Notes: generated by a model from the letters alone, not told the origin. DNA of 64,000 bases from 43-108 sp001915545 (GCA_902491215.1 CABUGV010000016.1:1-64000); one strand, 5' to 3'. Shown: positions 17,272 through 27,272, counted from the first letter of the stretch. Made by a program: numbers and translations.

Positions 17272-18377
17272 TTCTTGAATTGTCCTGTCAAAAGATTTAC
17301 AAAATACCAGAATGTTTCTTTCGGTGCATATTTCAGCGTAAAAGACATATTGGAAAAAAAGGAGCCAGATGTGCGGAGTTTCCGCTTCCATCCGTCATCA
17401 AGCGACAAACTTCGGTTTAATCCATACTGTCCCATATTACCTCCGGCCATCACAATGTCGAGCAAAGGGCGTGCACTGCATTTACTGAAACCGGCAGAAG
17501 GAATGCGTTCTGCAGGGCAACCCAGATACTCGACAAGAAAAGAATAAAGCAGACGGCTCCATCTTACCAAGCCTATTCGCCTTATTATTTTATCCAGCTC
17601 ACTTGAAGAAACATTTTCATAAAGACAGAAGCAAGCCCTTGCCATATCACATAGTTGCTTAAGCCCTATGCCCCATCCAACAGCATGTTTCATTATGTGT
17701 GCATTAAGCAGAAAAAGGTTCAGCAAAGGCGACGGTACAGCAACTTCACAATCAGATGATGCATCAGCCAGCACAACTTTTCCGAGTCCCAGCTTATAAA
17801 CCTGTTTGGACAGATAACGCGCAGAAAAAGGGTTGCATATATCAAACAACCTATGGTGATGTTCAACGACAATACCATTCCATCTGTAATAAAAACTGCC
17901 GTCACTCATGCGTTTGACCCGACAGCCCTGTTTCTCCAAGTCTGCTATTATACGTCTGCTGTCCTTTCTGCTTCTGAAGTAAAAATCAATATCACCGCAT
18001 TCTCTAAGCAACGGCTTTTCGTAAAACGAAGCAACCCCCTGCCCTTTCTGCAAAACAGCAACAGCTCCATTTTTCGAAAAAAGACGGAGCAGACCTTCAA
18101 TTGTTCTGTTCATTGCAAGGTTGCGATGTTCAATCATATCTGCTGTTGCAACCCATTTAAACAAAACAGTTTCTGGGGGAAGAATTTTATCCGGCAAGCG
18201 ACATATACCTCTATACATTATACCGGTGACACTCTGTCGACGTGCCATCAAAAAAAGTCTCTTCCACTCGTCTATGTCAAGCGGAAAGACGGACAAATCC
18301 TCCGGACCACGTTCCCAAAGTCCTGAACGCAGAAGAATAAAGAATGCGGAACATTCTTTTTCAGATAAAGTATCCAC
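17268..18377 (-). CDS. Nucleotidyltransferase family protein (NTP_transf_5 type)
   Basis: 369 residues. It matches the uncharacterised nucleotidyltransferase group found next to PqqD and HprK-like genes. The motif is in the middle: QKGQGVASFYEKPLLRECGD followed by IDFYF, giving the D-I-D core of a minimal nucleotidyltransferase. An HH segment (VVEHHHRLFD) and a helical C-terminal half follow. Substrate is unknown; the context suggests modification of a polysaccharide intermediate or a protein carrier. It overlaps the HprK-like gene by 4 bp (ATGA) and lies 24 bp after the PqqD gene, forming a tight trio. Confidence 0.75.
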   Translation of the reverse strand: MDTLSEKECSAFFILLRSGLWERGPEDLSVFPLDIDEWKRLFLMARRQSVTGIMYRGICRLPDKILPPETVLFKWVATADMIEHRNLAMNRTIEGLLRLFSKNGAVAVLQKGQGVASFYEKPLLRECGDIDFYFRSRKDSRRIIADLEKQGCRVKRMSDGSFYYRWNGIVVEHHHRLFDICNPFSARYLSKQVYKLGLGKVVLADASSDCEVAVPSPLLNLFLLNAHIMKHAVGWGIGLKQLCDMARACFCLYENVSSSELDKIIRRIGLVRWSRLLYSFLVEYLGCPAERIPSAGFSKCSARPLLDIVMAGGNMGQYGLNRSLSLDDGWKRKLRTSGSFFSNMSFTLKYAPKETFWYFVNLLTGQFKK

Positions 18378-18401
18378 AAACAGTATGCATTCAACACCGT
18401 G

Positions 18402-18668
18402 TTACTCAACCAGTCCAAATCTCTTCCACTCTTCCAACTGACGTTCTATATCAGCATGAGCAACATCTTTTGCTACATCAAACTCCTCACAAAAACACTC
18501 TGTGAGTTCATCAGCAGAAAGGTCCTTTCCGGACATCATCTGCCAAAGTCGAGCCGCACTTTCATTAAGCTCATATACGTGTGTTTTGGAAGTTTCATTA
18601 TCAGAATCTGCAACTATCATGAATCTGTTGCCGATTTTGCGCAACTTGACATTAGAATTGGTCTTCAT
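18402..18668 (-). CDS. PqqD-family protein
   Basis: 88 residues. The pattern is PqqD: N-terminal strands (KLRKIGNRFMIV), V-Y-E-L-N-E-S-A-A-R-L-W (the hallmark LNxxAxxxW-type segment) and a C-terminal winged-helix-like helix with a Leu/Glu-rich end. PqqD domains bind leader peptides in RiPP pathways (RRE fold); many stand-alone copies in Bacteroidetes and Proteobacteria exopolysaccharide loci have no known peptide. Here it precedes the nucleotidyltransferase and HprK-like genes and follows the sugar transferase by 30 bp. Confidence 0.85.
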   Translation of the reverse strand: MKTNSNVKLRKIGNRFMIVADSDNETSKTHVYELNESAARLWQMMSGKDLSADELTECFCEEFDVAKDVAHADIERQLEEWKRFGLVE

Positions 18669-18698
18669 AATATCCTTATTAACATTTTGTTGTATATA

Positions 18699-19310
18699 TC
18701 AGAATTTCTTTCCGGAAAGTATTGAATACGCCGTAAGAAAAATTATTTTTAAATCCAACCACAATGACCAGTTTGACAGATACTCGAGGTCGAGCCTCAA
18801 GCGCTCAAGCATCTTCTCCATTGTATCCGTATATCCGTTGTACAATGTGGCAATTGAAAACAATCCCGGTCTAAGCTGATAAAGCAGCTCATAGTCAGGA
18901 TTATGTTCCATAATCTTTTCAACGAAATACCGTCTTTCAGGTCTTGGTCCCACAAACGACATCTCACCTTTAAGAACATTCCACAACTGCGGTAGTTCGT
19001 CCACATGGTGTTCCCTTATGAACCGTCCGACTTTTGTCAAACGGTCATCATTCTCTTTGCACAGTTCCGGTTTTCCAGCAATCTCAGCATCAGTACGCAT
19101 AGAACGGAACTTATACAATGTAAATTCTTTTCCTTTATATCCAACTCGTCTCTGCTTGAATATAGCCGGTTGACCGTCTTCCTTTATGATGGCAACATAG
19201 ATTACCAGAAAAACAGGAGAAAAGACTATCAGAGACAGCAGTGCCCCCCAAAAGTCAAAAAATCTTTTTACAGCATTTTCAAAAGCATTAATACCTACTT
19301 TACGTTCCAT
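18699..19310 (-). CDS. Initiating sugar transferase (undecaprenyl-phosphate sugar phosphotransferase)
   Basis: 203 residues from the ATG at 19310; a TTG four codons earlier would overlap the upstream stop. It is the short, PglC-like form: one N-terminal hydrophobic segment (FFDFWGALLSLIVFSPVFLV), then FKQRRVGYKGKEFTLYKFRSM, the catalytic DELPQLWNVLKGEMSFVGPRPE region and a C-terminal RPGLFSIATLYNG stretch. It transfers a sugar-1-phosphate to undecaprenyl phosphate at the inner membrane, the first step of the repeat unit. It starts 8 bp after a GT4 gene and is followed by PqqD. Confidence 0.93.
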   Translation of the reverse strand: MERKVGINAFENAVKRFFDFWGALLSLIVFSPVFLVIYVAIIKEDGQPAIFKQRRVGYKGKEFTLYKFRSMRTDAEIAGKPELCKENDDRLTKVGRFIREHHVDELPQLWNVLKGEMSFVGPRPERRYFVEKIMEHNPDYELLYQLRPGLFSIATLYNGYTDTMEKMLERLRLDLEYLSNWSLWLDLKIIFLTAYSILSGKKF

Positions 19311-19318
19311 CGTGCTTG

Positions 19319-20437
19319 TCAATTGTTATCGTATAAATTCTTATAGATGTTTATGCAATTCTCTATCATGTGTTCTTTTGTGAAATTCTCATTGTAACGC
19401 TTCAGAGCCCCCAATGAGAACCGTCTGTATGTTTCATTATCCTTGGTAATCTGCATAACGGCCTCTGCTATCGCTTTCGGATCTCTAGGCGGAACATTTA
19501 TGCCAGACACACCGTCCATATTTACCCATGCAACCCCAGAATGCGGAATACGTGTTGCCACAACCGGCTTGGCGCATGACATGGCTTCAATCTGAACAAT
19601 GCCGAAAGCCTCGGTCTTAAGTACCGACGACAAGCAGAACACATCGCATGCTTCATAATAAGCAGGAAGGTCTTCATCTGAAACGAATCCCAAAAACTTG
19701 ACTTTATCTGTCAGGCCGTGATAACTGCACTGCATCTTCAGATCTTCTTCCAAAGGTCCGGTTCCGCCTATAAGTACAACATAGTCGTCATTCAGATATT
19801 TGGCAGCCTCCACCAAATAGGTAAAGCCTTTGTATCCTACCATTCGTCCAAGCGAAAACACAATTTTCCTGCCTTGGAATCTGTCCTTGACGGCATGTGC
19901 CTTTTCCGGCATATTCGGCATCTTGTCTATACCTATAGGCAGACAGCATGTCTTGTTTCTGAACTTATACAGATAAGGCGATTCACGTATATAGACAGGA
20001 GTCGTTCCAACGATCGTGTCCGCACGCTTTATAAGCCATTGCTGCAAAGGTTTGTAAAACTTCAACAGCTGTTTCTGCTTGAGTATGTCGCTGTGCCAAT
20101 GCAGAACCACCTTGCCTTTGAATCCAGACATCCATAAAGCCAGACAAGCAATAGGATCCGGATGGTGTACGTGAATGATGTCATACTGCCGGCACACCTT
20201 CTTTAGCGTAACAACCATATCTGGTGATATCATCGTCGCAGCCAGCTTTGCCAGTGAATGGCAGCATATCAATTTGGCATTCTCGTTGATATCCAAGACA
20301 CTGTGCCCGCCGTCAAGCGCCGCACAAAGCATATCACACTCAATACCTTGTCCGGAAACGCCTTGCAAAAGTTCATACATAACTTTCTCAACCCCACCCT
20401 GTATAGGATAGAATTTCCCCAGTTGCAATACTTTCAT
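19319..20437 (-). CDS. GT4-family glycosyltransferase
   Basis: 372 residues, GT-B fold. N-terminal Rossmann part with the GGVEKVMYEL loop, HVHHPDPIA, LHWHSDI, a C-terminal sugar-nucleotide part with FSLGRMVGYKGF and the E-x7-E motif (TEAFGIVQIEAM). It is a retaining transferase acting on the lipid-linked repeat unit in the cytoplasm; donor and linkage cannot be told. It sits just upstream of the initiating transferase gene. Confidence 0.9.
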   Translation of the reverse strand: MKVLQLGKFYPIQGGVEKVMYELLQGVSGQGIECDMLCAALDGGHSVLDINENAKLICCHSLAKLAATMISPDMVVTLKKVCRQYDIIHVHHPDPIACLALWMSGFKGKVVLHWHSDILKQKQLLKFYKPLQQWLIKRADTIVGTTPVYIRESPYLYKFRNKTCCLPIGIDKMPNMPEKAHAVKDRFQGRKIVFSLGRMVGYKGFTYLVEAAKYLNDDYVVLIGGTGPLEEDLKMQCSYHGLTDKVKFLGFVSDEDLPAYYEACDVFCLSSVLKTEAFGIVQIEAMSCAKPVVATRIPHSGVAWVNMDGVSGINVPPRDPKAIAEAVMQITKDNETYRRFSLGALKRYNENFTKEHMIENCINIYKNLYDNN

Positions 20438-20485
20438 TATAAAAAATCTATTTTAAAGTATTTATTATCCCCTTGTTTACCCCCA

Positions 20486-21727
20486 TTATTGAACAGATCG
20501 GCTCAAAATATCATCATAAAGCCTTATATAATCTGCATATCTGTCTTCTTTTCTAAAATTCACCTCAGCAAAATCTCGACATCTAGGTGCATAAAAAGCC
20601 TTGCCTTTTGCTTCAATCTCCTTAATGGCCTTATACAATCCTTCAATATCACCAGCGCTAACGGCACGACCTGTTTCTTCTGTTATTACTTCTGTTGCTC
20701 CTCCTACATCGTAAGCAACAACAGGCGTTCCGCACGCAATAGCTTCCATATTGACTGTAGGATAGTTGTCCTGCCATGTCGGATTAACAAACACCTCCGC
20801 TGCAGAATACAGTTCTGCCAATGCCTGTATATTTTCTGTTCGCCGTATACCGATAATGTTGTCAGGAAGCTTGGACTTGGTTCTATCGTCAACACCAACA
20901 AGAACAATCACCTCGTCAGACCCGATGATTTTTGACAGTTCCAGAAAATCAAACAAACCTTTCTCACGGCTCCAGATACTGGCTACACCCAGAATAAGAC
21001 GTTTGCCTTCTATTCCATATTTCTTCTTAATATCTTCTCCATCGTATATATTGAAAACATTTGTATCGATACCGTTATGAATAAGGGTAAAATTGGCATT
21101 TTTCAAGAATGAGTCCCTCATTTCACCCATTATCCATTCAGAAACAGGCACTACAAACATATTCGATGCCTGTATCGATGTAAATGCTCTTCTTTTATCT
21201 TCAAAATTCTTGGATGACCTGTCAAACAGATAGCTCGCAGGAAATTTCGTTTTTTGCGGACATCTGTTGCAATGTATCTTCCATTTACTGCAACCGGCAA
21301 AAGTATAATAGTAACAGTGTCCAGTATACAGCCAGCAGTCATGTACAGTCCATACAACAGGCTTGTTCCTACGTGCCAGATAATCAAACAGAATCTTATA
21401 ATTCAAGAAATAGCCATGAATATTGTGTATATGTATTATATCCGGATCTATCTCGTCTATCACGCGGATGAAATCCTTAGTATCTCGTTCTGAAGCCAAG
21501 CCATGACGGTCAAAAAGACGCGTTGCAAGCCAATGGCCAAGAACGCCAATCTTACCACCGACAGGAACAAGCTCCGACTTACAAGGTTTGATGCCGTCCC
21601 TGGCATAGCTGTATGCGATATAACTTTTCCAGCCGTTTGCAATCGCGAGTTCTCCTATTTCCTGCATAATACGTCCAGTTGAGGTGGAAACTCGCAATAC
21701 CGGATTTATCTGTAGAAGCTTTTTCAT
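20486..21727 (-). CDS. GT4-family glycosyltransferase with Cys-rich insert
   Basis: 413 residues, GT-B fold. The N-terminal half shows IIHIHNIHGYFLNYK, then WTVHDCWLYTGHCYYY and a cluster CSKWKIHCNRCPQ that may bind a metal or form structure. The C-terminal half has LGVASIWSREKGL and an NPTWQDNYPTVNMEAIACG donor loop. This sub-type is frequent in Bacteroidales capsule loci; the sugar is unknown. It overlaps the preceding GT4 gene by 4 bp. Confidence 0.88.
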   Translation of the reverse strand: MKKLLQINPVLRVSTSTGRIMQEIGELAIANGWKSYIAYSYARDGIKPCKSELVPVGGKIGVLGHWLATRLFDRHGLASERDTKDFIRVIDEIDPDIIHIHNIHGYFLNYKILFDYLARRNKPVVWTVHDCWLYTGHCYYYTFAGCSKWKIHCNRCPQKTKFPASYLFDRSSKNFEDKRRAFTSIQASNMFVVPVSEWIMGEMRDSFLKNANFTLIHNGIDTNVFNIYDGEDIKKKYGIEGKRLILGVASIWSREKGLFDFLELSKIIGSDEVIVLVGVDDRTKSKLPDNIIGIRRTENIQALAELYSAAEVFVNPTWQDNYPTVNMEAIACGTPVVAYDVGGATEVITEETGRAVSAGDIEGLYKAIKEIEAKGKAFYAPRCRDFAEVNFRKEDRYADYIRLYDDILSRSVQ

Positions 21728-22863
21728 GCCGTTACCAAATTATTGAATAAATCCACCCACTTGTTCATAACAGTTTCTTCCGAGTACCTATCAATGATTT
21801 TTCGTGCATTTGACGACATGAATTTCCGATTAGACTCATCAGACATAATGGAAACAAGCTTTTCTGCAAGATCAGCCACATTACCGCTTTCAGCAATAAG
21901 TCCATTGATACCGTCATCGATAATATCTTTAGGACCACATTTGAAGTCGAAAGCCACCACCGGAAGTCCGCATGCCATAGCTTCTATCATAACCATAGGA
22001 AAACCCTCATAATTGGAGCTCATAACCAGCAACGAACTATTCACATATTCTGACAATATATCTTTTACAGGTTTATTTATACGTACACGTTCCTGCAATC
22101 CGTAAGAATCTATCATATCATTCAGTTTCTCATGCCACTCACCCTGCCCGAAGATATCCAGAGTCCAATCTGCAAGCTTCTCATTCTTCGCAACGATATT
22201 CCATGCATCAATAAGTCTGTCAAAACCTTTCTGGTAATCCAATCTACCAACGGCTAACACCCGTTTATTTGAGACATCAGAAAATCTTGTACCGACATTC
22301 AATGCGGCATTTGGAATAACACATATATTCGGAATGTTTCCCCAATAACTTCTATCTTCTTTAGTCAAAACAACAAACCGGTCAAAGCGACTGACAATCC
22401 GTTCATCCTGTTTGGTGCGCCAACGGTCAATCAATCCAAGAAGTCCCTTACGCCTGTACTGCAATCTGAAGAATTTGCAGTAGTGCAGTTCCAAGACTTT
22501 CTTACTTCCGTCCTTGATGTCTGGAATAAATGAAGATTCCGACGGATAAAGCGAAACAACAATATCTGCTTTCTCCGCATAAAGAAGCCTTGTCAGCAAA
22601 GCTTTATGGCGACGTCGTCTTGCCAAATATCCAGAAATCTTCAGAAATACGTTCTTACAATTATCATCTGAATAGTTGATTCCCAAATCTGTCATCTTAA
22701 CGCCGGCAGGGAAGTCATAAAAAGGCTTCCGCCTTTTCTGATCAGTTGTCACCACTGATACATCCCACCCTAGTTCTTCAACAAGATATCGTACCTTATT
22801 ACAAAGTACCCTCTCCATCCCCCCAGGATTACATGTGGAATGAGTACAATATATGATTTTCAT
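21724..22863 (-). CDS. GT4-family glycosyltransferase
   Basis: 379 residues. Starts MKIIYCTHSTCNPGGMERVL, a nucleotide-sugar enzyme N-terminus with the GGMER loop. AVGRLDYQKGFDRLIDAW and EGFPMVMIEAMACGLPVVAFD give the retaining E-x7-E core. It overlaps its neighbours by 4 bp on both sides, so translation is probably coupled. It is similar in style to the gene at 26131-27261 and may be a paralogue. Confidence 0.9.
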   Translation of the reverse strand: MKIIYCTHSTCNPGGMERVLCNKVRYLVEELGWDVSVVTTDQKRRKPFYDFPAGVKMTDLGINYSDDNCKNVFLKISGYLARRRRHKALLTRLLYAEKADIVVSLYPSESSFIPDIKDGSKKVLELHYCKFFRLQYRRKGLLGLIDRWRTKQDERIVSRFDRFVVLTKEDRSYWGNIPNICVIPNAALNVGTRFSDVSNKRVLAVGRLDYQKGFDRLIDAWNIVAKNEKLADWTLDIFGQGEWHEKLNDMIDSYGLQERVRINKPVKDILSEYVNSSLLVMSSNYEGFPMVMIEAMACGLPVVAFDFKCGPKDIIDDGINGLIAESGNVADLAEKLVSIMSDESNRKFMSSNARKIIDRYSEETVMNKWVDLFNNLVTA

Positions 22864-23855
22864 GACAAATATTTAAAACAACCAAATCTTATAAATCTAA
22901 TAAAAACAGCTATAAGTACAGTCAATACCAAAGTACATAATATATATATTATATCAGATGTTAAATTAAAAACATTTCCACGTAATATGCTCATACTTAT
23001 ACCTTGAGACAAATACATTTCGAAAGAGATAGCAGTTAAAAATTTCAAGAATTTAGAACTCATCAATCTTCCAAAATTTATTTTATATAAAAACGTTGCA
23101 AACACGAATGGAATGAGAATATAGACCAACATATATAAAATTTCAATTTTTGCAACCACACAAACAGCCATCATCAACAAACAAAGTGGTGCAACAAGAT
23201 AATATATACATTGATTGCTTATAATTCTAACCATGTTTTTTTCATATTTTCCTATAAAAACTCCTGTTGGAAATCCCAATGCACTTATATACCAACATCT
23301 ATCATAATTACTTTGTATACAGAATAGGCAATAAAGCAATACCAACAAAATCAAAACAATGAAGCTAAAGCTCCTTGCAAAAAATCTATTACTTACATAA
23401 AAGAATATATAAAAACAAATAATTGCAAAAACGAACCACGAATGAGGCAGAACAGGTATTCCTCTATATATCAGTAATTCAAGCTCTTCTCCTATACTAG
23501 GCAAATTAGAAAAATAAATGAGTCTAAATATACCCCATGCAACTACAAAAGGGACTAAAACTCCTTTAATAATTCTGTGCACTATAAAGTTCTTCAAATA
23601 AGCATTTCCTTTAACGCTAAAGCTTTTAATCAAGCCATACCCAGACAAGAAAAAGAATATAGAAACCAAAGGAGCACCCCAAGAATGAAAAACCGTCAAG
23701 ACTGCAACACCTTGCAAAGAAATATGATGCAATATAATCAAAATAGCCATTATAGATTTCAATACAGCCGTATCATCCTTAGTTATAGCATTCATGTCTT
23801 TCTTAGAAAGACTTATAGCATATAATATCAAGACGCAAAGTACGAACGCAAACAT
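22860..23855 (-). CDS. Acyltransferase-3 family membrane protein
   Basis: 331 residues with about ten hydrophobic segments. The family signature is clear: DTAVLKSIMAILIILHHIS (the RxxAxxxVxxxH-like first helix with catalytic His), SIFFFLSGYGLIKSF, and PHSWFVFAIICFY. Such proteins O-acetylate or otherwise acylate polysaccharides at the membrane. The gene lies between a GT4 gene and the polymerase gene, and is markedly AT-rich compared with its neighbours. Confidence 0.85.
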   Translation of the reverse strand: MFAFVLCVLILYAISLSKKDMNAITKDDTAVLKSIMAILIILHHISLQGVAVLTVFHSWGAPLVSIFFFLSGYGLIKSFSVKGNAYLKNFIVHRIIKGVLVPFVVAWGIFRLIYFSNLPSIGEELELLIYRGIPVLPHSWFVFAIICFYIFFYVSNRFFARSFSFIVLILLVLLYCLFCIQSNYDRCWYISALGFPTGVFIGKYEKNMVRIISNQCIYYLVAPLCLLMMAVCVVAKIEILYMLVYILIPFVFATFLYKINFGRLMSSKFLKFLTAISFEMYLSQGISMSILRGNVFNLTSDIIYILCTLVLTVLIAVFIRFIRFGCFKYLS

Positions 23856-23858
23856 ATA

Positions 23859-25139
23859 TCAATCTTCAGCTTTATGTGTTTCAGGAATGCACAAAAACAA
23901 AGCAAATACGGAGAATATATCTGTAGAAACTTTTAACCAGTATATTAAACATAAAGCCAGCAATGTAAAAAACATATACTTCATATCCCTGAAGCGTATT
24001 ACACAGATTTTACAAACCTTGATAAAGAAGAACAAGAACAACAGCAATCCTGTCAACCCGAAATAAAATAAGAACCGTGAATATCCGACATCCGACCCTC
24101 TATAAAAACCAGCCCAACGTCTCCCTACGTAATATGGATCAGCATCAGTAGAACCGAAATAACCGTCACCAATCAACCATGTTTTCAAATTGTCCGGAAA
24201 AATAAATCCCTCTTTCAGCATCTCATTCGAGTTTACATCCCATTCTCCTTTTTCCGCTAAAGAGAAGAAACCCTCAAATCCGAAACGCAACAGGTCATGG
24301 AATTCAGGCACGGTATTATATGCAATGGCGCACACAGGGATTACCATGGCCAATAATCCAACAGTCCATCCTAACAAACGTTTTTGAAAGTCATCTATCT
24401 GATAGAATTGTGAAAACACTATGAAACTTAACACAGCAAGCACAGCCCCAACTATTGTAGTACGACCAATCATATTTCCAATCACACATATAATGCAAAA
24501 TGCCAGGATGTACCACGGTATGTACCTAACGACCTTCTGCCTATACTGCATACACACGAACGATATCATTATCAGAATAGCGGCAAAACGTGATCCAGCA
24601 ACGTCGAGCCCCACACCAAATCCCATCAAGCGATCTTTCTCTTTCATAAAAGACACTGTTCCTTCTGCAAGCATGGAATATACCACCCGCTTCAAAGGTG
24701 CATAAAACTCCATTCCCAATGCCAAAGCACACTGCGCCACGCCCAAAACAATCAAATAGTTGCACAATAAAAAAACAGATACCGTACCATGTACCCAACG
24801 GACACATGTTACCGCTACATATGCGGCACTAAGCCACACCCACATGGAGACTATATATGTAGCATAGGCGTAATCGTTTGTATCATTGTATACAACAGAG
24901 ACCAACCCTGCCAAAGACACCAATGCGGCACAGACAGATAGAACAAAAGTATCTCTATTGATCAAAGCACCGCGTTTTCGCACCAACTGATACGCAAGGA
25001 CAAACAGTCCCAAACCTCCCAATACCATTTTTGTATTTACCGAAGGCATAAAGCGCAATTCAATAGAGAAAATATAAAAATTAAGGACAAGAGCGGCAAA
25101 AACCATCAACAGGCCTTTTATTACCACGTTATTTTTCAT
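23859..25139 (-). CDS. Wzy-like O-antigen/capsule polymerase
   Basis: 426 residues, about eleven membrane segments, with a large hydrophilic loop near residues 275-345 (SLAEKGEWDVNSNEMLKEG to GRRWAGFYRGSDVGYSRF) as expected for Wzy/WaaL proteins. Polymerases have little sequence signature, so the call rests on topology and context: this is the only such protein among the glycosyltransferases. It overlaps the next GT2 gene by 4 bp. Confidence 0.8.
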   Translation of the reverse strand: MKNNVVIKGLLMVFAALVLNFYIFSIELRFMPSVNTKMVLGGLGLFVLAYQLVRKRGALINRDTFVLSVCAALVSLAGLVSVVYNDTNDYAYATYIVSMWVWLSAAYVAVTCVRWVHGTVSVFLLCNYLIVLGVAQCALALGMEFYAPLKRVVYSMLAEGTVSFMKEKDRLMGFGVGLDVAGSRFAAILIMISFVCMQYRQKVVRYIPWYILAFCIICVIGNMIGRTTIVGAVLAVLSFIVFSQFYQIDDFQKRLLGWTVGLLAMVIPVCAIAYNTVPEFHDLLRFGFEGFFSLAEKGEWDVNSNEMLKEGFIFPDNLKTWLIGDGYFGSTDADPYYVGRRWAGFYRGSDVGYSRFLFYFGLTGLLLFLFFFIKVCKICVIRFRDMKYMFFTLLALCLIYWLKVSTDIFSVFALFLCIPETHKAED

Positions 25140-26125
25140 CTGTACAATATTCCGTAAATAAATCTATGTATCAACTTATAATATAGACCAACCAGCCAGA
25201 ACTGCTTCTTTGACGCCAGCAACTGCAACAGACACCGTCTAAATGAAACATTCTTGTTCAACTTTATGTATTGATTGGCTTCAGGATACCAAGTTTCCCA
25301 AAGTTTATATTTACTTTTGTCATCAGTTATCAGGAACGGAAATTTGACATCAAGCTTAAAAAATTCCATATCTTGTGCAAAAATATCTCCAAACCTATTT
25401 TTCAAGAAAGACAATGTTTCGTCAGTATTATGGCGCAATTCATCAAGATGGCGTTCTGAATAGGTATTCGAAAATGCACTGGTATTCAATTTCACATAGT
25501 GATAAAAAGCTCTCGGCACATATACCACTTTATGCGCACAGGCAAAAAGTCGTATCATAGTCATGTCTTCGCCCATTCCGTAACCTGCAGGGAACACAAT
25601 CTTGTTGTCAAGATAAAGCCTACGACGAACAAGTTTGTTCCACACATTATATTTCATCGTACCACTCAGCATGCTCTTTAATGCTTCAACAGAAGATGCG
25701 TATGAAGGTTGCTTCATGTAGCGCTCGCTCTGTCCGAATGAAAGCATCCAATCGCACCAAACAATATCAGCATCCGCATCTTTTGCCGTCTTATACATCT
25801 GTTCAAGCATTTCAGGCTCCACAAAATCATCGCTATCGCAATGAAACACATACTCTCCTGATGCCACAGCCAAACCGCTGTTGCGGGCAGCCGGCAACCC
25901 TTTGTTTGCTTCATGCCTTATCAACTGGACTTGCTTTCTGCGTTCGGGATAATCATGTATGACAGTTTGTACTACAGAAATACTGTTATCTGGCGAACAG
26001 TCATCAACGATGATGAACTCGGTTTCCTGAAGAGTCTGCTCCATCAACGAGCGGATGCATCTTTCGATGAACGCTTCAACCTTGTAAACGGGCACAATAA
26101 CAGAAACCAATATGTTATTTTTCAT
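25136..26125 (-). CDS. GT2-family glycosyltransferase
   Basis: 329 residues, GT-A fold. SVIVPVYKVEAFIERCIRSL at the start, EFIIVDDCSPDNS, GLPAARNSGL and the metal-binding FHCDSDDFVEPEML. Inverting transferase; donor unknown. Its C-terminus is basic and aromatic and may sit on the membrane. Confidence 0.9.
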   Translation of the reverse strand: MKNNILVSVIVPVYKVEAFIERCIRSLMEQTLQETEFIIVDDCSPDNSISVVQTVIHDYPERRKQVQLIRHEANKGLPAARNSGLAVASGEYVFHCDSDDFVEPEMLEQMYKTAKDADADIVWCDWMLSFGQSERYMKQPSYASSVEALKSMLSGTMKYNVWNKLVRRRLYLDNKIVFPAGYGMGEDMTMIRLFACAHKVVYVPRAFYHYVKLNTSAFSNTYSERHLDELRHNTDETLSFLKNRFGDIFAQDMEFFKLDVKFPFLITDDKSKYKLWETWYPEANQYIKLNKNVSFRRCLLQLLASKKQFWLVGLYYKLIHRFIYGILYR

Positions 26126-26130
26126 TACGT

Positions 26131-27261
26131 TTATTTTCTATTATTGCACAAATCTTCAAACAGTTCAATCCACATCTTCATGACCTTCTCTTTTGAGAAA
26201 TTAACAGCACTTAATTTTGCCTTGGTCCCCATTTCTTTCCGTTTTTCAGGATTTTGTATCAGATAAATCAATTTATCAGCAAGTTCTTCGACGTTCCCTT
26301 GTGAAACCAAGAAACCACTCTCTTCATCAGCAATTATATCACGAGGTCCACAAGGACATGCAAATGACACTACTGGAACTCCGCACGTCATTGCTTCAGT
26401 CAAAACCAACCCAAATCCTTCATAAACAGATGACAAAACAAATATGGAAGAACCAAGATATTTTTCTTTCATATTGTTGCAAACTCCATCAAGAAAGCAC
26501 CGCTTGCTTAACCCTTCTTTGTCAATCAATTTTTGCAATTCATTTCTTAACGCACCTTCACCGTATATGTGCAAAAACCAGCCGTCTACCTTCTTGCAAA
26601 CAATGCTCCAAGCCTCTATCAACTTGTCAAAACCTTTTTGTTCTGTAAGTCGCCCTGCAGCCATAACCACAGGTTGATTGAGCAGTGCAGATTCTTCACA
26701 TTCAAAACTGTTTATATTAGGAATAACCGCAACATGTTCAAACTCTTTCCAGTTTTCAGCATCTTCATGTGTAAGTACTACAAAACGATCATACCGACTA
26801 ATTGCCTTTAAAAATTTTCGATGTCTCCACACATCATAAAATTTGAATGACTTAAGTCGATGATATTCTTCAAAAGCATATCTGGAGAAATGATATTCCA
26901 AAATTTTAGTTCCATTATAATGCGTTAGCACACACAATTCTCTATTAAATGTAGATATAACAATATCAGGACTTATTTCATTTAATAAATTTAACAAGGA
27001 ATGCTTATATTTTATTTTGCAATTAAAATTGTAATACAGTTGTTTGTATAAAGAGTCATTGCAATGTGCGTAAAAGTTAATGCCTAAATCATAATGTTTT
27101 ACTCGACTGTCTAATTTAAAAAATGATGGTTTATCATTATCTTCCGAAGTGATAATACACACTTCTATTCCTTGAGATACTAAATAATTAGCTTTGCTAA
27201 CAATAATTCTTTCAAGCCCACCAGAGTAATGAAGGCCTTCCAAACAATATACAATCTTCAT
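26131..27261 (-). CDS. GT4-family glycosyltransferase
   Basis: 376 residues from the ATG at 27261 (MKIVYCLEGLHYSGGLERII); an upstream extension to 27339 overlaps the GT14 gene and is unlikely. AAGRLTEQKGFDKLIEAWSI and EGFGLVLTEAMTCGVPVVSF give the GT-B core. It resembles the gene at 21724-22863 in layout (GGxER loop, KANYLVSQG, CGPRDII). Confidence 0.9.
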   Translation of the reverse strand: MKIVYCLEGLHYSGGLERIIVSKANYLVSQGIEVCIITSEDNDKPSFFKLDSRVKHYDLGINFYAHCNDSLYKQLYYNFNCKIKYKHSLLNLLNEISPDIVISTFNRELCVLTHYNGTKILEYHFSRYAFEEYHRLKSFKFYDVWRHRKFLKAISRYDRFVVLTHEDAENWKEFEHVAVIPNINSFECEESALLNQPVVMAAGRLTEQKGFDKLIEAWSIVCKKVDGWFLHIYGEGALRNELQKLIDKEGLSKRCFLDGVCNNMKEKYLGSSIFVLSSVYEGFGLVLTEAMTCGVPVVSFACPCGPRDIIADEESGFLVSQGNVEELADKLIYLIQNPEKRKEMGTKAKLSAVNFSKEKVMKMWIELFEDLCNNRK

Positions 27262-27272
27262 AATACAGATAT

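Noticed and set aside
12898..18668. Lasso-peptide (RiPP) cluster from PqqD, HprK-like kinase and a short peptide gene
   Set aside because: No asparagine-synthetase-like cyclase or leader peptidase is present, and the peptide gene is separated from PqqD by wzc and wza.
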